This document shows, in pieces, positions 52,193 to 64,000 of a stretch of 64,000 nt of DNA (the first letter of the stretch is position 1; each line of letters opens with the position of its first letter). Source of the DNA: Nissolia schottii (Eukaryota; Streptophyta; Magnoliopsida; Fabales; Fabaceae); assembly GCA_003254905.1 (NCBI GenBank), contig QANU01000247.1, forward strand, positions 602,538-666,537, read 5' to 3'. The notes under the pieces were generated by a model, which worked only from the letters and a program-made list of their open reading frames with translations, was not told the DNA's origin and ran no database searches. The translations under genes and the position numbers were made by a program.

Positions 52193-53070
52193 TTGATCGT
52201 GTTCGCTTGTGTTTAACAGACCAATGAACCATTAAATCAAAACTTTATTAATTCTTGTAACAAATTAAAAGAGCAATATAAATAGGCTTTGTGAGCCTTT
52301 TAACTTTTAAATCTCAATAATTAGTTATTAGACTCACAACACCTTTTCTTTTATAACTAAAATGTTTGATTCCCCTCTTTGTGTTGTTTGATGTTTGCAT
52401 TGTTATTATTAGGCACATAACATCATTTCTTATAACTAAAAAGTTGGTTTCCCATCCTTTTATTGTTCAATATAGGACTTAAGTTCTTATGTTAGTTGTG
52501 CTACCACTTATGGTGGAAGATTTAGCAAAAGGAAAGTTCAAACCGACCTTAAAATTATGTCACAAAACACATATACTAAGTGCCAAAAATTCTCTTAAGA
52601 ACATTACTAAATATGAAACCCACTAATTGGTAATCGGTTAGTATGTTACAAACAAACATCCTTAAGTAACATTCAAGGGTCTAAAGCAATAATTTCTCTC
52701 TCCCTCTCTCTCTTGTTCATCATTTACTTCACCAATTTTGTTCTATATATCTCATTAACAAAAACACCCACCAAGTTAAGTGCAACCAAACATGCTTTTT
52801 CCCCCTATATTGCTACTCCCTCCTAACAAAGTACTCATATTTGTTTCTCAAACTACAACATCATCCTTATTCCTACACGTTAATCCCTCCTAAAGTCAGC
52901 ATAATCTCCATTGCCACCACCACAATTTCAATGTGATGCCACTTTTTCTATCTAATTCCCTGTCATTGCTTCCTTTTTTCTCATAGGCTATATATATATA
53001 TCCTCTAATTTATGTAACAATTTTATGCCTTCTTTTAGTTTTTAGTTTTTTTTTGTTTAATTATAATGTA
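52193..53070. other. AT-rich spacer, no gene seen
   Basis: Long pyrimidine-rich stretches (52690-52990) and no supported coding sequence. Confidence 0.5.
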
Positions 53071-53906
53071 CATTACAAGAAAAGGAGTTTAAAAATGGGG
53101 GAAAAAAGACATACACTATGACTTAATTAGTTTTCGGGAATGAGTTCTAAAATTTGGGGAAAAATAACAAGACAAATAATATAGTTAAATTATAATATAG
53201 TTGTATAATTTCAATATGAAAAACAAAAAAGGAGACAAATAGTTGAATTATAATACAATTAATATAATTTTTTTACACTCTTCATAACAACAACAACACA
53301 GTAATAATAATGGTCGTGGTGGTGAACACAATGGTAGTAGTGATGGTGAAGGTAAAAATGGAGACAATATGGTGTGGCGGCGGCGATGGTGGGTTGGTGC
53401 TCCACAAAAAAATAAATTTGCAAGAAAAATAGCAGCAAAGTAAATTCGCAGCAAAGAAAATTATTTCGCAACAAAATTGGCAACAAAGTAGTTCGCAAAA
53501 AAAAATTCGTATCAACAAAATTTGTAGCAAAATTTGTATGGAACGAAAGTCGCAGCTAAATCTGTAGCAAAATTCCAGAATTAAAATCACAGATAATATT
53601 TTCTACGGATTTAGTTACGAAAATGATGTTGATTTAACCTTTTGACATTTTTTTTCTCCAGCTTCCTACAAAATTATTTGCGAATTTTTTACTTGCGAAA
53701 TAATTTGCAACCTAATTTGCAGCTAAATATTGTTCGCCTTTTGGAGAAAAACTTGCTTACGGATTTTGCTGTGAATTTTGTAATTCATGGCAAAATGTCC
53801 ATTACCTTACTCAAAAATGAAAATTTACAACAAAATTCGCAAGTATGACTTATGAAAAAAAATTCGCAGCAAATTTTTGCAAGTAATTCACAGTTTTTTA
53901 GTAGTG
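53071..53906. mobile_element. Non-autonomous CACTA element, 836 bp
   Basis: The left end CATTACAAGAAAA and right end TTTTTTAGTAGTG (complement CACTACTAAAAAA) are imperfect CACTA terminal repeats. The interior is packed with subterminal motifs such as TTCGCAGCAAA, TTCGCAACAAA, TTTGCAGC and TTGCGAA in both halves. No transposase. The overlapping minus-strand frames at 53248-53590 are by-products of these repeats. The flanking trinucleotides (GTA, TAA) do not match, so the exact ends may differ by a few bases. Confidence 0.75.
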
Positions 53907-56900
53907 TAAATAAAGCATAATCTACTTATTACTTTATAACATTCAATAATTTAGCATTTTGTGATGTTATTATAATAATATTTTACACGACTTTTGAAAC
54001 TATACTCACAAATGTGTAGTATCTATCCTAAAAAATCTCACTTTTCTATTTATAGTTATTTAAAAGTCGTCTATAATAGTATTCATAATAACATTTGTCT
54101 TTCGCATTCTTTCTTTATAGATATTGAGATGCTGTTGTCTTCCGGCAGATCCACCAGCTCAAGGGACGTGTCTCTTTGTTTTGTATGGGTATTTTTTTTT
54201 TTACGACCTAGATTAAGTCGATACATTTTTTATTATATATACATTAACCCGTTACATAATACCACGCTCCCTAACTATAATCTTCAATTCAAATAACGAT
54301 AACAACTGGCTCTCTAACCACCTTATATTAATTATATGGATGTAACTTAATGTGATCGTGTGAATTCTCCATCGCTGAGGATGTGGAAATGAAGTGCCGC
54401 ATATATATTGGAGACAAGCTGAGACATATAAATCCCGGAATCTTCGTGTTTATGGAACATTTGGCATATAATCTGATATTGTGGAAGAACACTGTCGGGA
54501 CCACCAACTCCCATCATAAAATATGCATTGATTAGAATCTATTATTACCTTTTGAATTTGATTTGCTATATTAATAAAAATCATTATGAAAAGGGCTGGT
54601 TGGTAACATAATTGTGATGAAAATTGTAAGTACATCTCTTGTTTCTGTTTTTTTTTTTTCTTTTCATGTTCAAACAATTCATGTAGAATTAAATATAATA
54701 TAGGCATTCGAATAAAAAAGAAACAACAACAAAATTAAAAATATCAAGCACCAAGGGAATACGATGCTCTACTATTCACTGAAAAATTCTTGTATATATA
54801 CATACAGAAATCCAATTTTTTTTATATAAACATGCACGCATACATACACACAAAATTGGTAAAATTCATAAAGATGATAATATATCTTTACTAATAATGT
54901 TTGTGAGACTCACATTTTTTTTTCTGCACTTAAATAAAAACTCTTAAATTTATGTTTATCAAAAAATTCCTCCCACTCACTTCTCTCAACTTTTGTCTCT
55001 TATTGCAATGTCGACATTGGGTTTAGCCTAAGTGGTGAGAAACTTGGTGAAGAGAAAAGGTACCTAATATTGTTAAGTTTAATCATTGTCGCATGAAAAA
55101 AGAAAAAAATTAATAAATAAAAAACCGCACAATAAGTGACAAATTAAGAAAAGTTAATAGTGATCTCGAAGTTTAAAATTATGACACTTGGGCGCATTAG
55201 AAAAAGCATCAACAATTTAGTATGATATGATATGCGCCAATTGATGCTACATGTTGGTTTTGTATTAAGGGAATGCCATCGCCGAGCCAATCAAATGATG
55301 ATGATGTTACACTAAAACCCTTTAAATATGTTATCTTTAACAATTATTAATGTACACAAGAGAAAAGGGAAGCTTAGTGGGACTTCTGTTGGGTACTTGA
55401 ATATTCACCCAAGTGGGTTGAGCATGGATTCTATGATTCGGTTTTTATGGGTAGGCCAAAAAAATTTCATTGGCTTTTCTTCTTTATCTATTGCACACAC
55501 ACACACTCTAATTTGGCTCTCTCTGGCATATGCAATGCACAAAGGCACGAGCAATAGCGTTGTGTTGTGCTGCGCAACTCCATCCATGGTCATGGCTCAT
55601 CATGCATAATGGAGATGCGCGATGGCCCCCCATGCATGCATGTGGGTGTGGATGATGTTATGATGAGTGCGTGTATGCCACATGATGACGTGGCAGGTCT
55701 TGTGAATCGTGCAAGTTTTTGTTCGTGTCGTGGGTGAAACCCGACCCATGCTTTCCGTTTCAGCAGTCGTGGTTGTCTTTTTCTACTTGGTGCCGATGAA
55801 CGTACAAAAATGGCTAAGGACGAGAAAAGGCAAAAACCGATACGTCGAAATTGTCGTGATTTCACGAGAAAAGGCCAAGTTGACTCGGTCATGTCAAATT
55901 TGGATTAGATTTTTTTAGGGTAAATTATATCCATGTTCTTAGTTGAGTGAAATTAAGCCAATTTTTTTTATTTGTTCAGTTAATAAACGCTACTTGTTAT
56001 TAAAATGTTTTGTTTATTATATTTTTCATATTTATTCGTAAGAGCAATTTAAGTTTGAAGTATAGACCACACATAAAATTATTTCTCTACCAAAATTTAA
56101 CTTATTTATTTAGAATTGGACGGCATAAATTAAACTCCAGACTACCTAATTAATTATAGAAGCTTATATTGTTATGTAAAAATAATTAAATAGTTTTTAC
56201 CCTTGATCATAATTCTTAATTTTCTTTTACACTCTCTCTTCATTTCACCTATCTTATTATATCTTCCTTTCTATCTTGGGTAATTATCTCCTTTAAATCT
56301 CTCAACAAAATAAAACTGCTCAAATTTTTGGACACCCCATTTGCTATAATAATAGAATGATAATTGAGAAGTCGTCTTCTATAAATTTGAATCCCAATCT
56401 AAAGAAAAAGGGATGCATGCTCGCACGTGTTGTGATAAGATGAACAATATGCATGAAAGGTCATTTCATTTGAGAGAGAGAGATATGAGAATGCTAAGAA
56501 TATAGACAAGAGATATATGGGTAGATAGATAACAGGAGCAAGAAGAAGGAGACGAGGGATGGATGGGTCATTACTATTACTTATTAGGTGAAAAGAAAGA
56601 GGGAACAAGGTGCAGCAATCTTGGGCAATCCTCTGAGGCAGGGCCGCACCCTAGTGTCGGACACGTAGCATGGACAAGGGTTCAAAAACACAAGTAATTA
56701 AATAATTAACAAAGGCAAGAAATGACAACTACTCCACCTCATTGTTGCTCCTTCAACCTCTCCTTAAGGACATTCATAGTCATACAAACACCACCAAATT
56801 CATCCATCCCGCTCTCCTATCTCTCTTCGTTTTGTCTCTCTTTCTCTCTCTTCTGTCTCTGTCAAGCACACCTCCTACATTCTAGGCTGTACACCACCAC

Positions 56901-57797
56901 CTATAGATCCCTAAATCAATAAGCATACGTGGCATTATCAACTAGGAGGAATAAAGATGTTTTAAACTGAGATATCTCACCATTAAATTTATAAAAGAAA
57001 AAAAAAAGAATCTATTATTATGTTATAAATTTAATGGTGAGATTTCTCACTTTACTCTCAAAAATAAGAAATCTCACTTTAGAGAATTTAATTCCCACCC
57101 AGAGACAATTTTTATTTTACCTTTGATGTCCATTACAACAAATTTGATGAATATTATAATATTTTAGGTCCTTTAATTTCACAACCCAATAAAAAGTATA
57201 ACATTAATTTTATAATTTGATGAAAGATTGGAATTCGTTCAAGACGAAAAGTCAATGACAATATGAGGAGTAAAAAAATATGGGATAACATCAAACCAAG
57301 CATCAAAATCTAAGATTAAAGTTGTCTTAATTAACGTGTCAGCCACAAAATTTGCAATAAATAAAATGATAGTAGAAAATAACAAATCAGGAAGCATAAG
57401 GAAAAATATCGTGAGCCATAGACTCAAGTGGGATAAATCCCTATCTTCATCTTTGATTCTCTTCGAGGAGTAATGTTCATTTTCATTCCTAAAATTGTAA
57501 GTTTGAATTAATTTGATCATTGAAATTTAAAATTTGATTTTTTTTAATCTTCGAAACTGTAAGTTGTTGGTCAGATTAATCTTTTGATTCGTTATCATTA
57601 TTGCATCATCACGTTTTTACTGATTTGTCTTATTAAATGATACTATGACAACAATTTGGGTTATAAATGAATTGTGGTAACACCTGAAACTACAAATGAG
57701 CTTGTGAGAGTATACGTGGTTGCAAATGAAGTTGAGTCAATTTTGTTGGGAAATTGGCTCATGTGAATATCTTGATAGGATAACAATTAATTTTATT
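53907..57797. other. Intergenic sequence without a supported gene
   Basis: Mostly AT-rich with a slightly GC-richer, possibly once-genic patch at 55600-55900. Frames there (55590-55892 minus, 55709-55918 plus) overlap each other and show no domain. A small inverted repeat is at 56969-57048. Confidence 0.45.
56969..57048. repeat. 26-bp inverted repeat
   Basis: GAGATATCTCACCATTAAAT... (56969-56994) pairs with ...ATTTAATGGTGAGATTTCTC (57023-57048) with one mismatch across a 28-base A-rich loop. It may be a very short MITE. Confidence 0.8.
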
Positions 57798-57960
57798 CAC
57801 TACTAGAAAATCGGTATTTCGCGGCAGTCATTTAGTGGCGATTTGTGACAACTGCCACCATTTCATTCATTAAAAGCATATATTGGTTGTTTGTTGTAAC
57901 TGCCGTGAAATGTTAGCACTTTGCGATGATTGGTTTATGCTAGCGGCGGTTTAGAATTTA
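57798..57960 (+). mobile_element. Left end of a CACTA element
   Basis: CACTACTAGAAAATCGG is a canonical CACTA terminus. It is followed by subterminal repeats GGCAGTCATTTAGTGGCG, CAACTGCCACC, TAACTGCCGTG and TAGCGGCGG. No matching right end was found in the next kilobases, so the element is truncated or extends further in a form I cannot recognise. Confidence 0.7.
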
Positions 57961-59070
57961 AAATAATAAAATAAAGATAGAAAAAGAAATATAAAAAAGA
58001 GAAGAAAAGAAAACGAATTAGGTGCAGCAGCACTTCACAACCACACACATTACTATCGCTCTCAAACCTTCTTTTCGTGTGGGGGAACTCGAATATGTCA
58101 AAGGAACGATGAAGAAGTGGTTGTTTGGGATCTCGGAGAAATGGATCTTCGCATGGAGGGTGGAGAAGAATAAGAAGAGAAGGAGTGGGAAAAGGAATGC
58201 GAGGAGATAGAAAGATGAAGACCCCATCGTCATCATTACTGTCAATGAAGAACCTTTTGTTGGGTCTCAGATCTCTTTACTAGAGGTGTTATGGCACATT
58301 GGGCTTCAAAAGCGAAAGGCTATTATGGGGGCGCGAGCGAGAGGCTGGTGTATGGGACACTAGTGACTCGAGCTTGCTGATAGGGCTTCTTTGAGTGTCC
58401 ACATTTTATTCTTGTTAGATGTCCATTTTTGATGCTCTTGATTCTGGAAGTCGTTTTTCATATGATTTGCTTCATTATCAACTTCTTATGATTTGCTATC
58501 TTGTTTTAGTTTTTGTTCTCTGGTTATTTCCTTCTTTGGCTTCCTTAAAATTTTGTCCATTAATTCACATATACTTGAGTAGTAGTCTTCAAGTTAATAT
58601 TTTGTTGGGTTCATTCCATTTTTTTCCAATTTGCCACTTTGAAACCAGAATGCAGCTTCCCTCTCAGTGGCTATTTTGAAGGAAAAAAAGACATTGCAAA
58701 TGGAGTTTCTTGGGTTGTGTTAATCATCTGTTATCTAGGGTATTTGCTTTCCCTTAAACTTTATATAATCCTTATATAGATAATGACATATTTCTCTATT
58801 CATTCAAATAATTGTTCATAACTCTTGCAATTGCTTTGTTTTAGCCTTATTTACCGATGGCCAGATGTCCCATCATTTCCATCTTTTCCAATTTCTTTTA
58901 TTTATTAGAAAACTCACACCTTTTCTTCATCTCCATCATGGCATGCAAGAAAGGAGCAACCATTAGTCAAACAAAGTGGGAAATTTAGTGAAATATTTGA
59001 GAAATTTACTAGTAAGTAAACCTTCATGAATCAAATATTATGTGGACACTTTTATTTTGCTCAAAATAAG
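57961..59070. other. No supported gene; possible CACTA interior
   Basis: Frames at 58018-58245 overlap on both strands and have no domain. The rest is T-rich. Confidence 0.4.
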
Positions 59071-60396
59071 TGTTACACCTAGAAGGGAACATAAAGACAC
59101 AAGGATTTTACAATAAGGGTATTAAAGTAAAATGCAAGAGTATACCAAAAGACATGTACTAGGGCGAGCTATTTAAGGAAGAAATAGGGTAGACAACCTT
59201 CTTTAAATAATCTTGATAAGATGGATTTTCTAAGAATAGGTTGACCCCGTGCGTCCATATAGAGGTAAAAAGTCGAATCAAAAAGTTGAAAAGAAAACCC
59301 GTGGGATCGAACCTTAGCCAAGTGGCGACCATAGTGAAAAGTGATCTAAGTTGTCGAATATTTTAAAATAAGGATCACAAAAATGATTTTGTTCAAGATA
59401 AGAAAAACCTAAGAGGTTGCACCGACCTTCCCCTTCTAGCCTAAAGTTAGTATAACCAACCTTCACAAAGTTAATATCAAGAAGTAAGGGATAATCGGGG
59501 AGGATAATAGTTGACCCATTCAATGATCACAAAATAAAGAGAAATTCACACCGAATAGGTAATCAAAGAATGACCAATCTAATGATAATGAAGGAGGCAA
59601 CCAACCCGATAACATCAAGAGGCGACCAACTCAGCAATAATCAGGGAGTGGCCAATTCAAGAACTTGGTATTTTCAAAGAAAGTAAGGTTAAAATAACAA
59701 CTTCAAAGATCAGTACTTTGGTGTCAAAAATAACTGTTGGCGCCATGAATTAAATTGAAAATTCAAGTATGTGTAGGTTAATTGGGGTCAAAATGAAGTG
59801 GTTAATCAAAAAATAATTACTTGGCAGTTTTTAGAAGGTGGGTTACCTAGTGGTTTACAAAATGAAGGTTACTTGGCAGCTCCATTGATGGGTCTTCAAT
59901 AGCACGTTGCAGGAATCTAGGACCTCAACTGCATTAAGCATAAGAGGCAGACATGCACAAGGGCTTTCAACACTATAAATAGGTGCTTGAAGCGTAGCAT
60001 TAGTCTCCAAAAAACATGCTTGTAGAATCCTCACACACACTCACCAAGTTTCAGTGACATCTGAGTTAGAGAGGAATCAAGTAATTCTCATTTGCTTGCT
60101 TTTTGTATTTTTAATGCTTAGGATAGAACTTTTTTCATATCTTGTTACATTCTGTACTCAGTTTCATTGATTAATTTATTTCCTTTCCTATCATTCCCAA
60201 CCAATTCTCAAAATTGATCGAGTTCTTGAGTTAATAACAGTCTTTATTAAATTTATATTTCCAAACACGCATTCTCACTGAAACAATCCACTTGTTAGAA
60301 TAATTACATTATAATCCTTCTACTTGAAAAGTTTTTAATTTACATTTTGTGGTGAATGTTCCATGATTCATTCTTGACCAAATTTCCTATAAAACA
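59071..60396 (+). mobile_element. 5' LTR of a gypsy element
   Basis: It begins TGTTACACCTAGAAGG and ends TATAAAACA, 1326 bp, followed by AAA and a primer binding site. A TATA box (TATAAATAG, 59974-59982) is placed well for transcription start in the last third. GCGACCA/GTGGCCA-type repeats occur at 59320-59650. A gag start follows in the right position. Confidence 0.75.
59974..59982 (+). promoter_or_regulatory. LTR TATA box
   Basis: TATAAATAG within the gypsy 5' LTR, about 420 bp before its end. Confidence 0.65.
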
Positions 60397-60399
60397 AAA

Positions 60400-60418
60400 T
60401 GGCATGCCCAATGGGACA
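60400..60418 (+). other. Primer binding site of the gypsy element
   Basis: TGGCATGCCCAATGGGACA begins three bases after the LTR. It has the TGGC...C-rich...GGGAC form of Tat/Ogre-type primer sites (tRNA-Arg class is my inference), not the Athila type seen at 22653. Confidence 0.6.
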
Positions 60419-60499
60419 CTTTTTGTGAGAATCTACTTTGGACATTTTGTTGTCTCCATTCCTTTTATGCGCTTGCAAAGTGGTATTGTTGTGTCTAAA

Positions 60500-60895
60500 A
60501 TGTCTTCTTCTCAAGATGGAATGACAAACAAGGACGAAGTCAATTATGTTCATCCCTTGCTACCAATGTCAATAGACCCTGTGTTGACACAAGTGGCCCA
60601 AGGAAGAGATAATAGGGATATCCCAACATCCCTACCCGCAAGTAATATCGCTGGTGGGTCAATTCCCCATAATGGCTTACCCTCCAGGATACATTCCACC
60701 TGAGTATATACCCACAATGGTAAACCACGGGGTAAATATTCAAATTCATCCTTGTCGCTGTCAAAATCCTCTACATATGAGTGCAGTGGTGACTAGTTTT
60801 CCAAATTTGACGTATGGAGGTTATGTTGTGCCAAACATTACAAAGGTATCACACTTTGAACCTCCTTTGTTTGTCTTATTAACATGGCTTTAATC
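60500..60895 (+). pseudogene. Gypsy gag N-terminus, truncated
   Basis: From ATG at 60500 (MSSSQDGMTNKDEV) a Pro/Asn-rich low-complexity gag leader runs to 60650, then shifts frame to YPPGYIPPEYIPTMVNHGVN and ends at 60893. The composition is like the N-terminal part of Tat-type gag. No capsid core, protease or RT follows, so the element is cut off here. Confidence 0.5.
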
Positions 60896-61106
60896 TATGC
60901 TTCTCTTATAGATAGATATAAGATTAATGTCTTTCCAAGTTCTGGAATTGTTAACATACGAGGCGATAATAGATATTGTTTTAGCTCAATGAATGATTTC
61001 TCACATTCTTAACTCCATTCAAACTTAGTCTCTTTCTTGAAAGAATGACATTGTCCTCGAGGAAGACACACTCTATGAGATCTCTGACGCCATTGGAGTT
61101 TCAGTG

Positions 61107-61371
61107 GCTCAGATATCATAAAGGTATCATTGCAGAAGATAAGTGAGATGAGTAAAGAGAGAGCAAATAGAGTTTGAGAGTGAATGATGATGAAGAAGGA
61201 ATTGATTTCCTCATGAATGATCTGTGTTACAGTACACTCATATATAGTTGAGCTCAATGAGCTAAGTCTCTAACTAACTTTAACTTACATCTTAATTAAC
61301 TTTAACTGATTCTAACTACTTCTAACCGAATTTGTTAGGACAACTTCAACCATTATCCCTTTCAAAGTCCT
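61107..61371 (-). mobile_element. Copia 5' LTR and primer binding site remnant
   Basis: On the minus strand, TGATATCTGAGCC (complement of 61107-61119) differs at two bases from the copia site TGGTATCAGAGCC. Before it lies an LTR-like block (61120-61371) starting TGAAAGGGATAATGG with a TATATATGAG TATA-like site near 61240 and GAGAGAG-rich R sequence. No pol follows on the left. Confidence 0.5.
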
Positions 61372-61804
61372 TGTTGTTACATGATTTAGATAGTCTCGTA
61401 ACAAGAATCCTATCCAAGTTTGTTCAATGAACAATTGAGCAATTACGATTCAAAACAGTTGTTTTTAAGAGGTAGATTCCAAAACTAGCTCAAGACCAAA
61501 AAGTATGGATTGATCTCTATAAATTATTCTTGACAATAATCAGTCAAAAAAAAAAAAAAAGCAAAGGTCTAACATTTAATTATGATGGAAAATCTTTTGA
61601 AATGCTTTCTCTTGATTCCAAATCTAATGGAGTGTCTTGACAACAATCTAGATAGAGAATAACTTGGTCAGCAAAATCCTTGCGGGTTCGTAGGATCACG
61701 CGTTAATGCAAAAATGTTTTAACTTTAATTATTAACAACGAGCAGGAATAACATCTTGTCATTTTATATTTGTAGAATTTATTCTACTCCCCAACATGCA
61801 TTGG

Positions 61805-61853
<49 letters not shown>

Positions 61854-62589
61854 GCTTTTATGTTGACCACCAATTGTTCGATAGAAAAGTTGGATCTTTA
61901 AATCCATAATGATTTCTAGATCTAGCTAGATTACATGTTTTATTTTGTTTAATTTTGGGGCGTGGTTTGAATCAATTTCGAATGGAAAATTTATCGGAAT
62001 AAATTCTTTCATGTAAAAATTATATATAACATTATGCACACATTTTTATTATTAATTGAACTATCTTAAAACAATAAAACGTCAAAAAAAGTTTAAGATT
62101 AACGATAAAAATTTGCATATGATAAAGTCATATCGCACATAAAAGGATCATTAAAGACAGGATCCTCTCTTATGACGTAACAACAATTTGGGATTAAATT
62201 AAAATGATTTGGGGACTAAATTGAAAAATCAAAGATGAGGAACGAAATTCTTAAATCAAATAAAGACCAGAAAAAAAAATCCTATTTTGCCAAAACAATT
62301 AACGTGGGGATAATTAATTTTCTTACGAGTCTTGCTACACGTACACCAAAAAATATACACCATACTAACTGTGTGGTTTCTTTTATTTTTGGTAAGATTA
62401 GTTATATATTGTTTTTTTTTCTTTGCTAAAAAGGGCCAATATGTTTTTATAACAAATAATAAATATTATAAGCGAAATACCAAATTCATTTTTTTTGTCT
62501 TAATTATTTTTATGCTATAGAAAATAAAAATAAAGCATACTGTCTCAAAAAGAAAGTACCGATATAGTTCTCACGCAGAAGGAGTTGCA
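61372..62589. other. AT-rich spacer with a microsatellite
   Basis: No gene is supported. A long (AT)n tract is at 61808-61849. Confidence 0.5.
61808..61849. repeat. (AT)n microsatellite
   Basis: About 21 uninterrupted AT/TA units. Confidence 0.92.
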
Positions 62590-63955
62590 GAGTCACAGGT
62601 GGATCTACAACAACTAAGAACAAATCCCCCCCAATAGATCCCTACTTCGCAAGCCAATTAGTACAAACGTTAGCTTCACAAAGCACATGCTTCAAATCAA
62701 CAACCCAATCATGATGTAAAATGTCTCGAATGTCTAGAGAGTCAATCTCCAAACAAAGACACCGAATTGAAATTTATAATTCCAAGTCGTACAAAGCCCA
62801 AACCGCACAACTAATAACTCGGGCATCAAATTACAAAAAACTCCAATAAACCCCTTAAACTCACTTTCCACTTTCCATCATCACCACGAATAAGCCCGTC
62901 AAACCCAACAACACCTTGATTCCTTCTCGATTTACCATCCACACTAGTTGTTACCCATATGGAAGGGGGCCAACTCCAACGCACAAACCGAGGCTCATGA
63001 TCATGGAGAGGAATAGTATACCAACAATAATCCTAGAATCCATTAGATCCTGCTTAATACTATGAGCCACTACAGCCACAGGAACCACCGAAGCATCCAG
63101 GACTTGGAAATTCCGATTCCTGCCAAATCCACAAAACGGTATGACACCAAAGAGAGACTTCATGAGTACTCTTCCTAAAGCTTTTGATTCAGGACTTGTG
63201 AAGATCAACAAAGAGATTTATATAGGAAATGACATTCCCATGGAATTCCAAACAAGCTTTGCCTTAGTGCATTCAAACAAACAGTGTAAAATTGTTTCGT
63301 CATCATCATGACAGCACGTCAGCGCCTATAAGTCGCTGAATCACCAACCCCGGCACGACAATGCAAAAGAGCACAAGTAGGAAGGGAATCATGCATTGCA
63401 AGCCATAACATATGCTTACACTTCTCATGTCGGCAAACGCTGCAACCATTTCCAATCATCATTTCTACCTTGATCATTATGCAGGCTATATATGAAGTTG
63501 CTTAACATAACCCGCCGCTGTAGAATAAATACCTGAAGCAATACCTTTCCAAATTATACGATCCTCTAGAGACTCATGCAGCCATATGCAAACATCAGAC
63601 CATTTTTGTTTGACAATATCTATCATAAGAGTGTGCGTGCAGTCTATTAAAATTCCAGCAACCACTCCTCCAAACATCACAAACATGCATGCGAGAGAAT
63701 CAGAAATAAGCACATATATATGGAACAAATAGAGAAAGAGGACCAACATCCACCCAAGAATCAAATCAAAAGGAGACATTACCTTTGCCCAAGCGCAAGG
63801 AATAATCATCCCCACAATAATCAAAAGCATAACAAATTGCCCTCCAAATGGCAGAATAATTCGCATGATAAGTCACCGTAAAAGAGTTATCTCCAATGCC
63901 CATGGCTTCTTATTAGACCTCGAAAGCTCCCAAAACAACTTCCCAAGCAGAACCA
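62590..63955 (-). pseudogene. LINE (L1-type) ORF2 3' end: zf-RVT and RNase H
   Basis: Read downwards from 63955: LLGKLFWELSRS, KQKWSDVCIWLHESLEDRIIWKGIASGIYSTAAGYV (the linker after the RT), then the zf-RVT region in shifting frames (HMLWLAMHDSLPTCALLHCR, CLFECTKAKLVWNSMGM). An RNase H-like end follows (AVWALYDLEL, CLCLEIDSLDIRDILHHDW, LKHVLCEANVCTNWLAK, GGDLFLVV). Stops and frameshifts are frequent. The RT core itself lies beyond the window. This order is typical of plant L1 elements whose ORF2 ends in RNase H. Confidence 0.82.
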
Positions 63956-64000
63956 CATTTGTCTTAAATCTTTAATTATATACATATATATATATATATA

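Noticed and set aside
53248..53590. Overlapping minus-strand frames rich in Phe/Ile/Leu
   Set aside because: They arise from the repeated TTCGCAGCAAA-like motifs of the CACTA element.
54000..54296. 100-residue frame
   Set aside because: AT-rich, no domain, starts in repeat-like sequence and overlaps nothing conserved.

Overview
This is plant nuclear DNA. Two intact protein genes are split by short GT-AG introns, long AT-rich intergenic stretches separate the genes, and nested Ty1/copia and Ty3/gypsy remnants, tRNA-derived SINEs, MITEs, CACTA elements and a LINE fill much of the rest. The encoded proteins are eudicot-like. I infer a legume (Phaseoleae-like) from the repeat style, such as Athila/Calypso-type LTRs and TCGCTNAGCGA-rich LTRs, but the sequence alone does not prove this.

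Layout. 1-1.1 kb: 3' end of a plus-strand copia element with its LTR. 1.48-6.5 kb: a minus-strand copia relic whose polyprotein is interrupted by a foreign insert at about 3.2-5.1 kb. 6.5-8.85 kb: first copy (A) of a TGTAACA-ended LTR family; copies B (34.2-37.1 kb), C (49.6-51.5 kb) and D (51.5-52.2 kb) recur later. 10.3-10.8 kb: a Mutator-like inverted-repeat element. 11.7-12.8 kb: a solo-LTR-like block. 15.4-16.2 kb: an intact class II LOB-domain gene (LBD37/38/39-like) on the minus strand. 18.5-20.6 kb: a decayed FAR1/MULE transposase. 21.35-22.67 kb: an Athila-type LTR with its primer binding site. 22.9-27 kb: LTR-like sequence, a plant-mobile-domain pseudogene, and a copia RT/RNase H relic with a 3' LTR.

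28.6-33.5 kb: an intact seven-exon acetamidase/formamidase gene, plus strand. 38.0-43.9 kb: an intact ten-exon casein kinase II catalytic subunit gene of the plastid (CKA4-like) type, plus strand, with one GC-AG intron. Both genes carry transposons in their introns, including CACTA-like, SINE and MITE copies. 46.8-48.2 kb: an F-box-type pseudogene split by a 697-bp hAT-like element with a perfect 8-bp target duplication. 53.07-53.91 kb: a small CACTA element. 57.8 kb: a second CACTA end. 59.07-60.9 kb: a gypsy 5' LTR, PBS and gag start. 61.1-61.4 kb: a copia 5' end. 62.6-63.95 kb: the 3' end of a LINE.

The three intact genes are unrelated in function: nitrogen-responsive transcriptional repression, amide hydrolysis and plastid protein phosphorylation. 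They do not form an operon or pathway. No CRISPR, tRNA gene, rRNA gene or prokaryotic system was seen. The least explained item is a conserved basic/acidic open frame carried by two copies of the TGTAACA LTR family, in the same orientation as the LTR's own TATA box.
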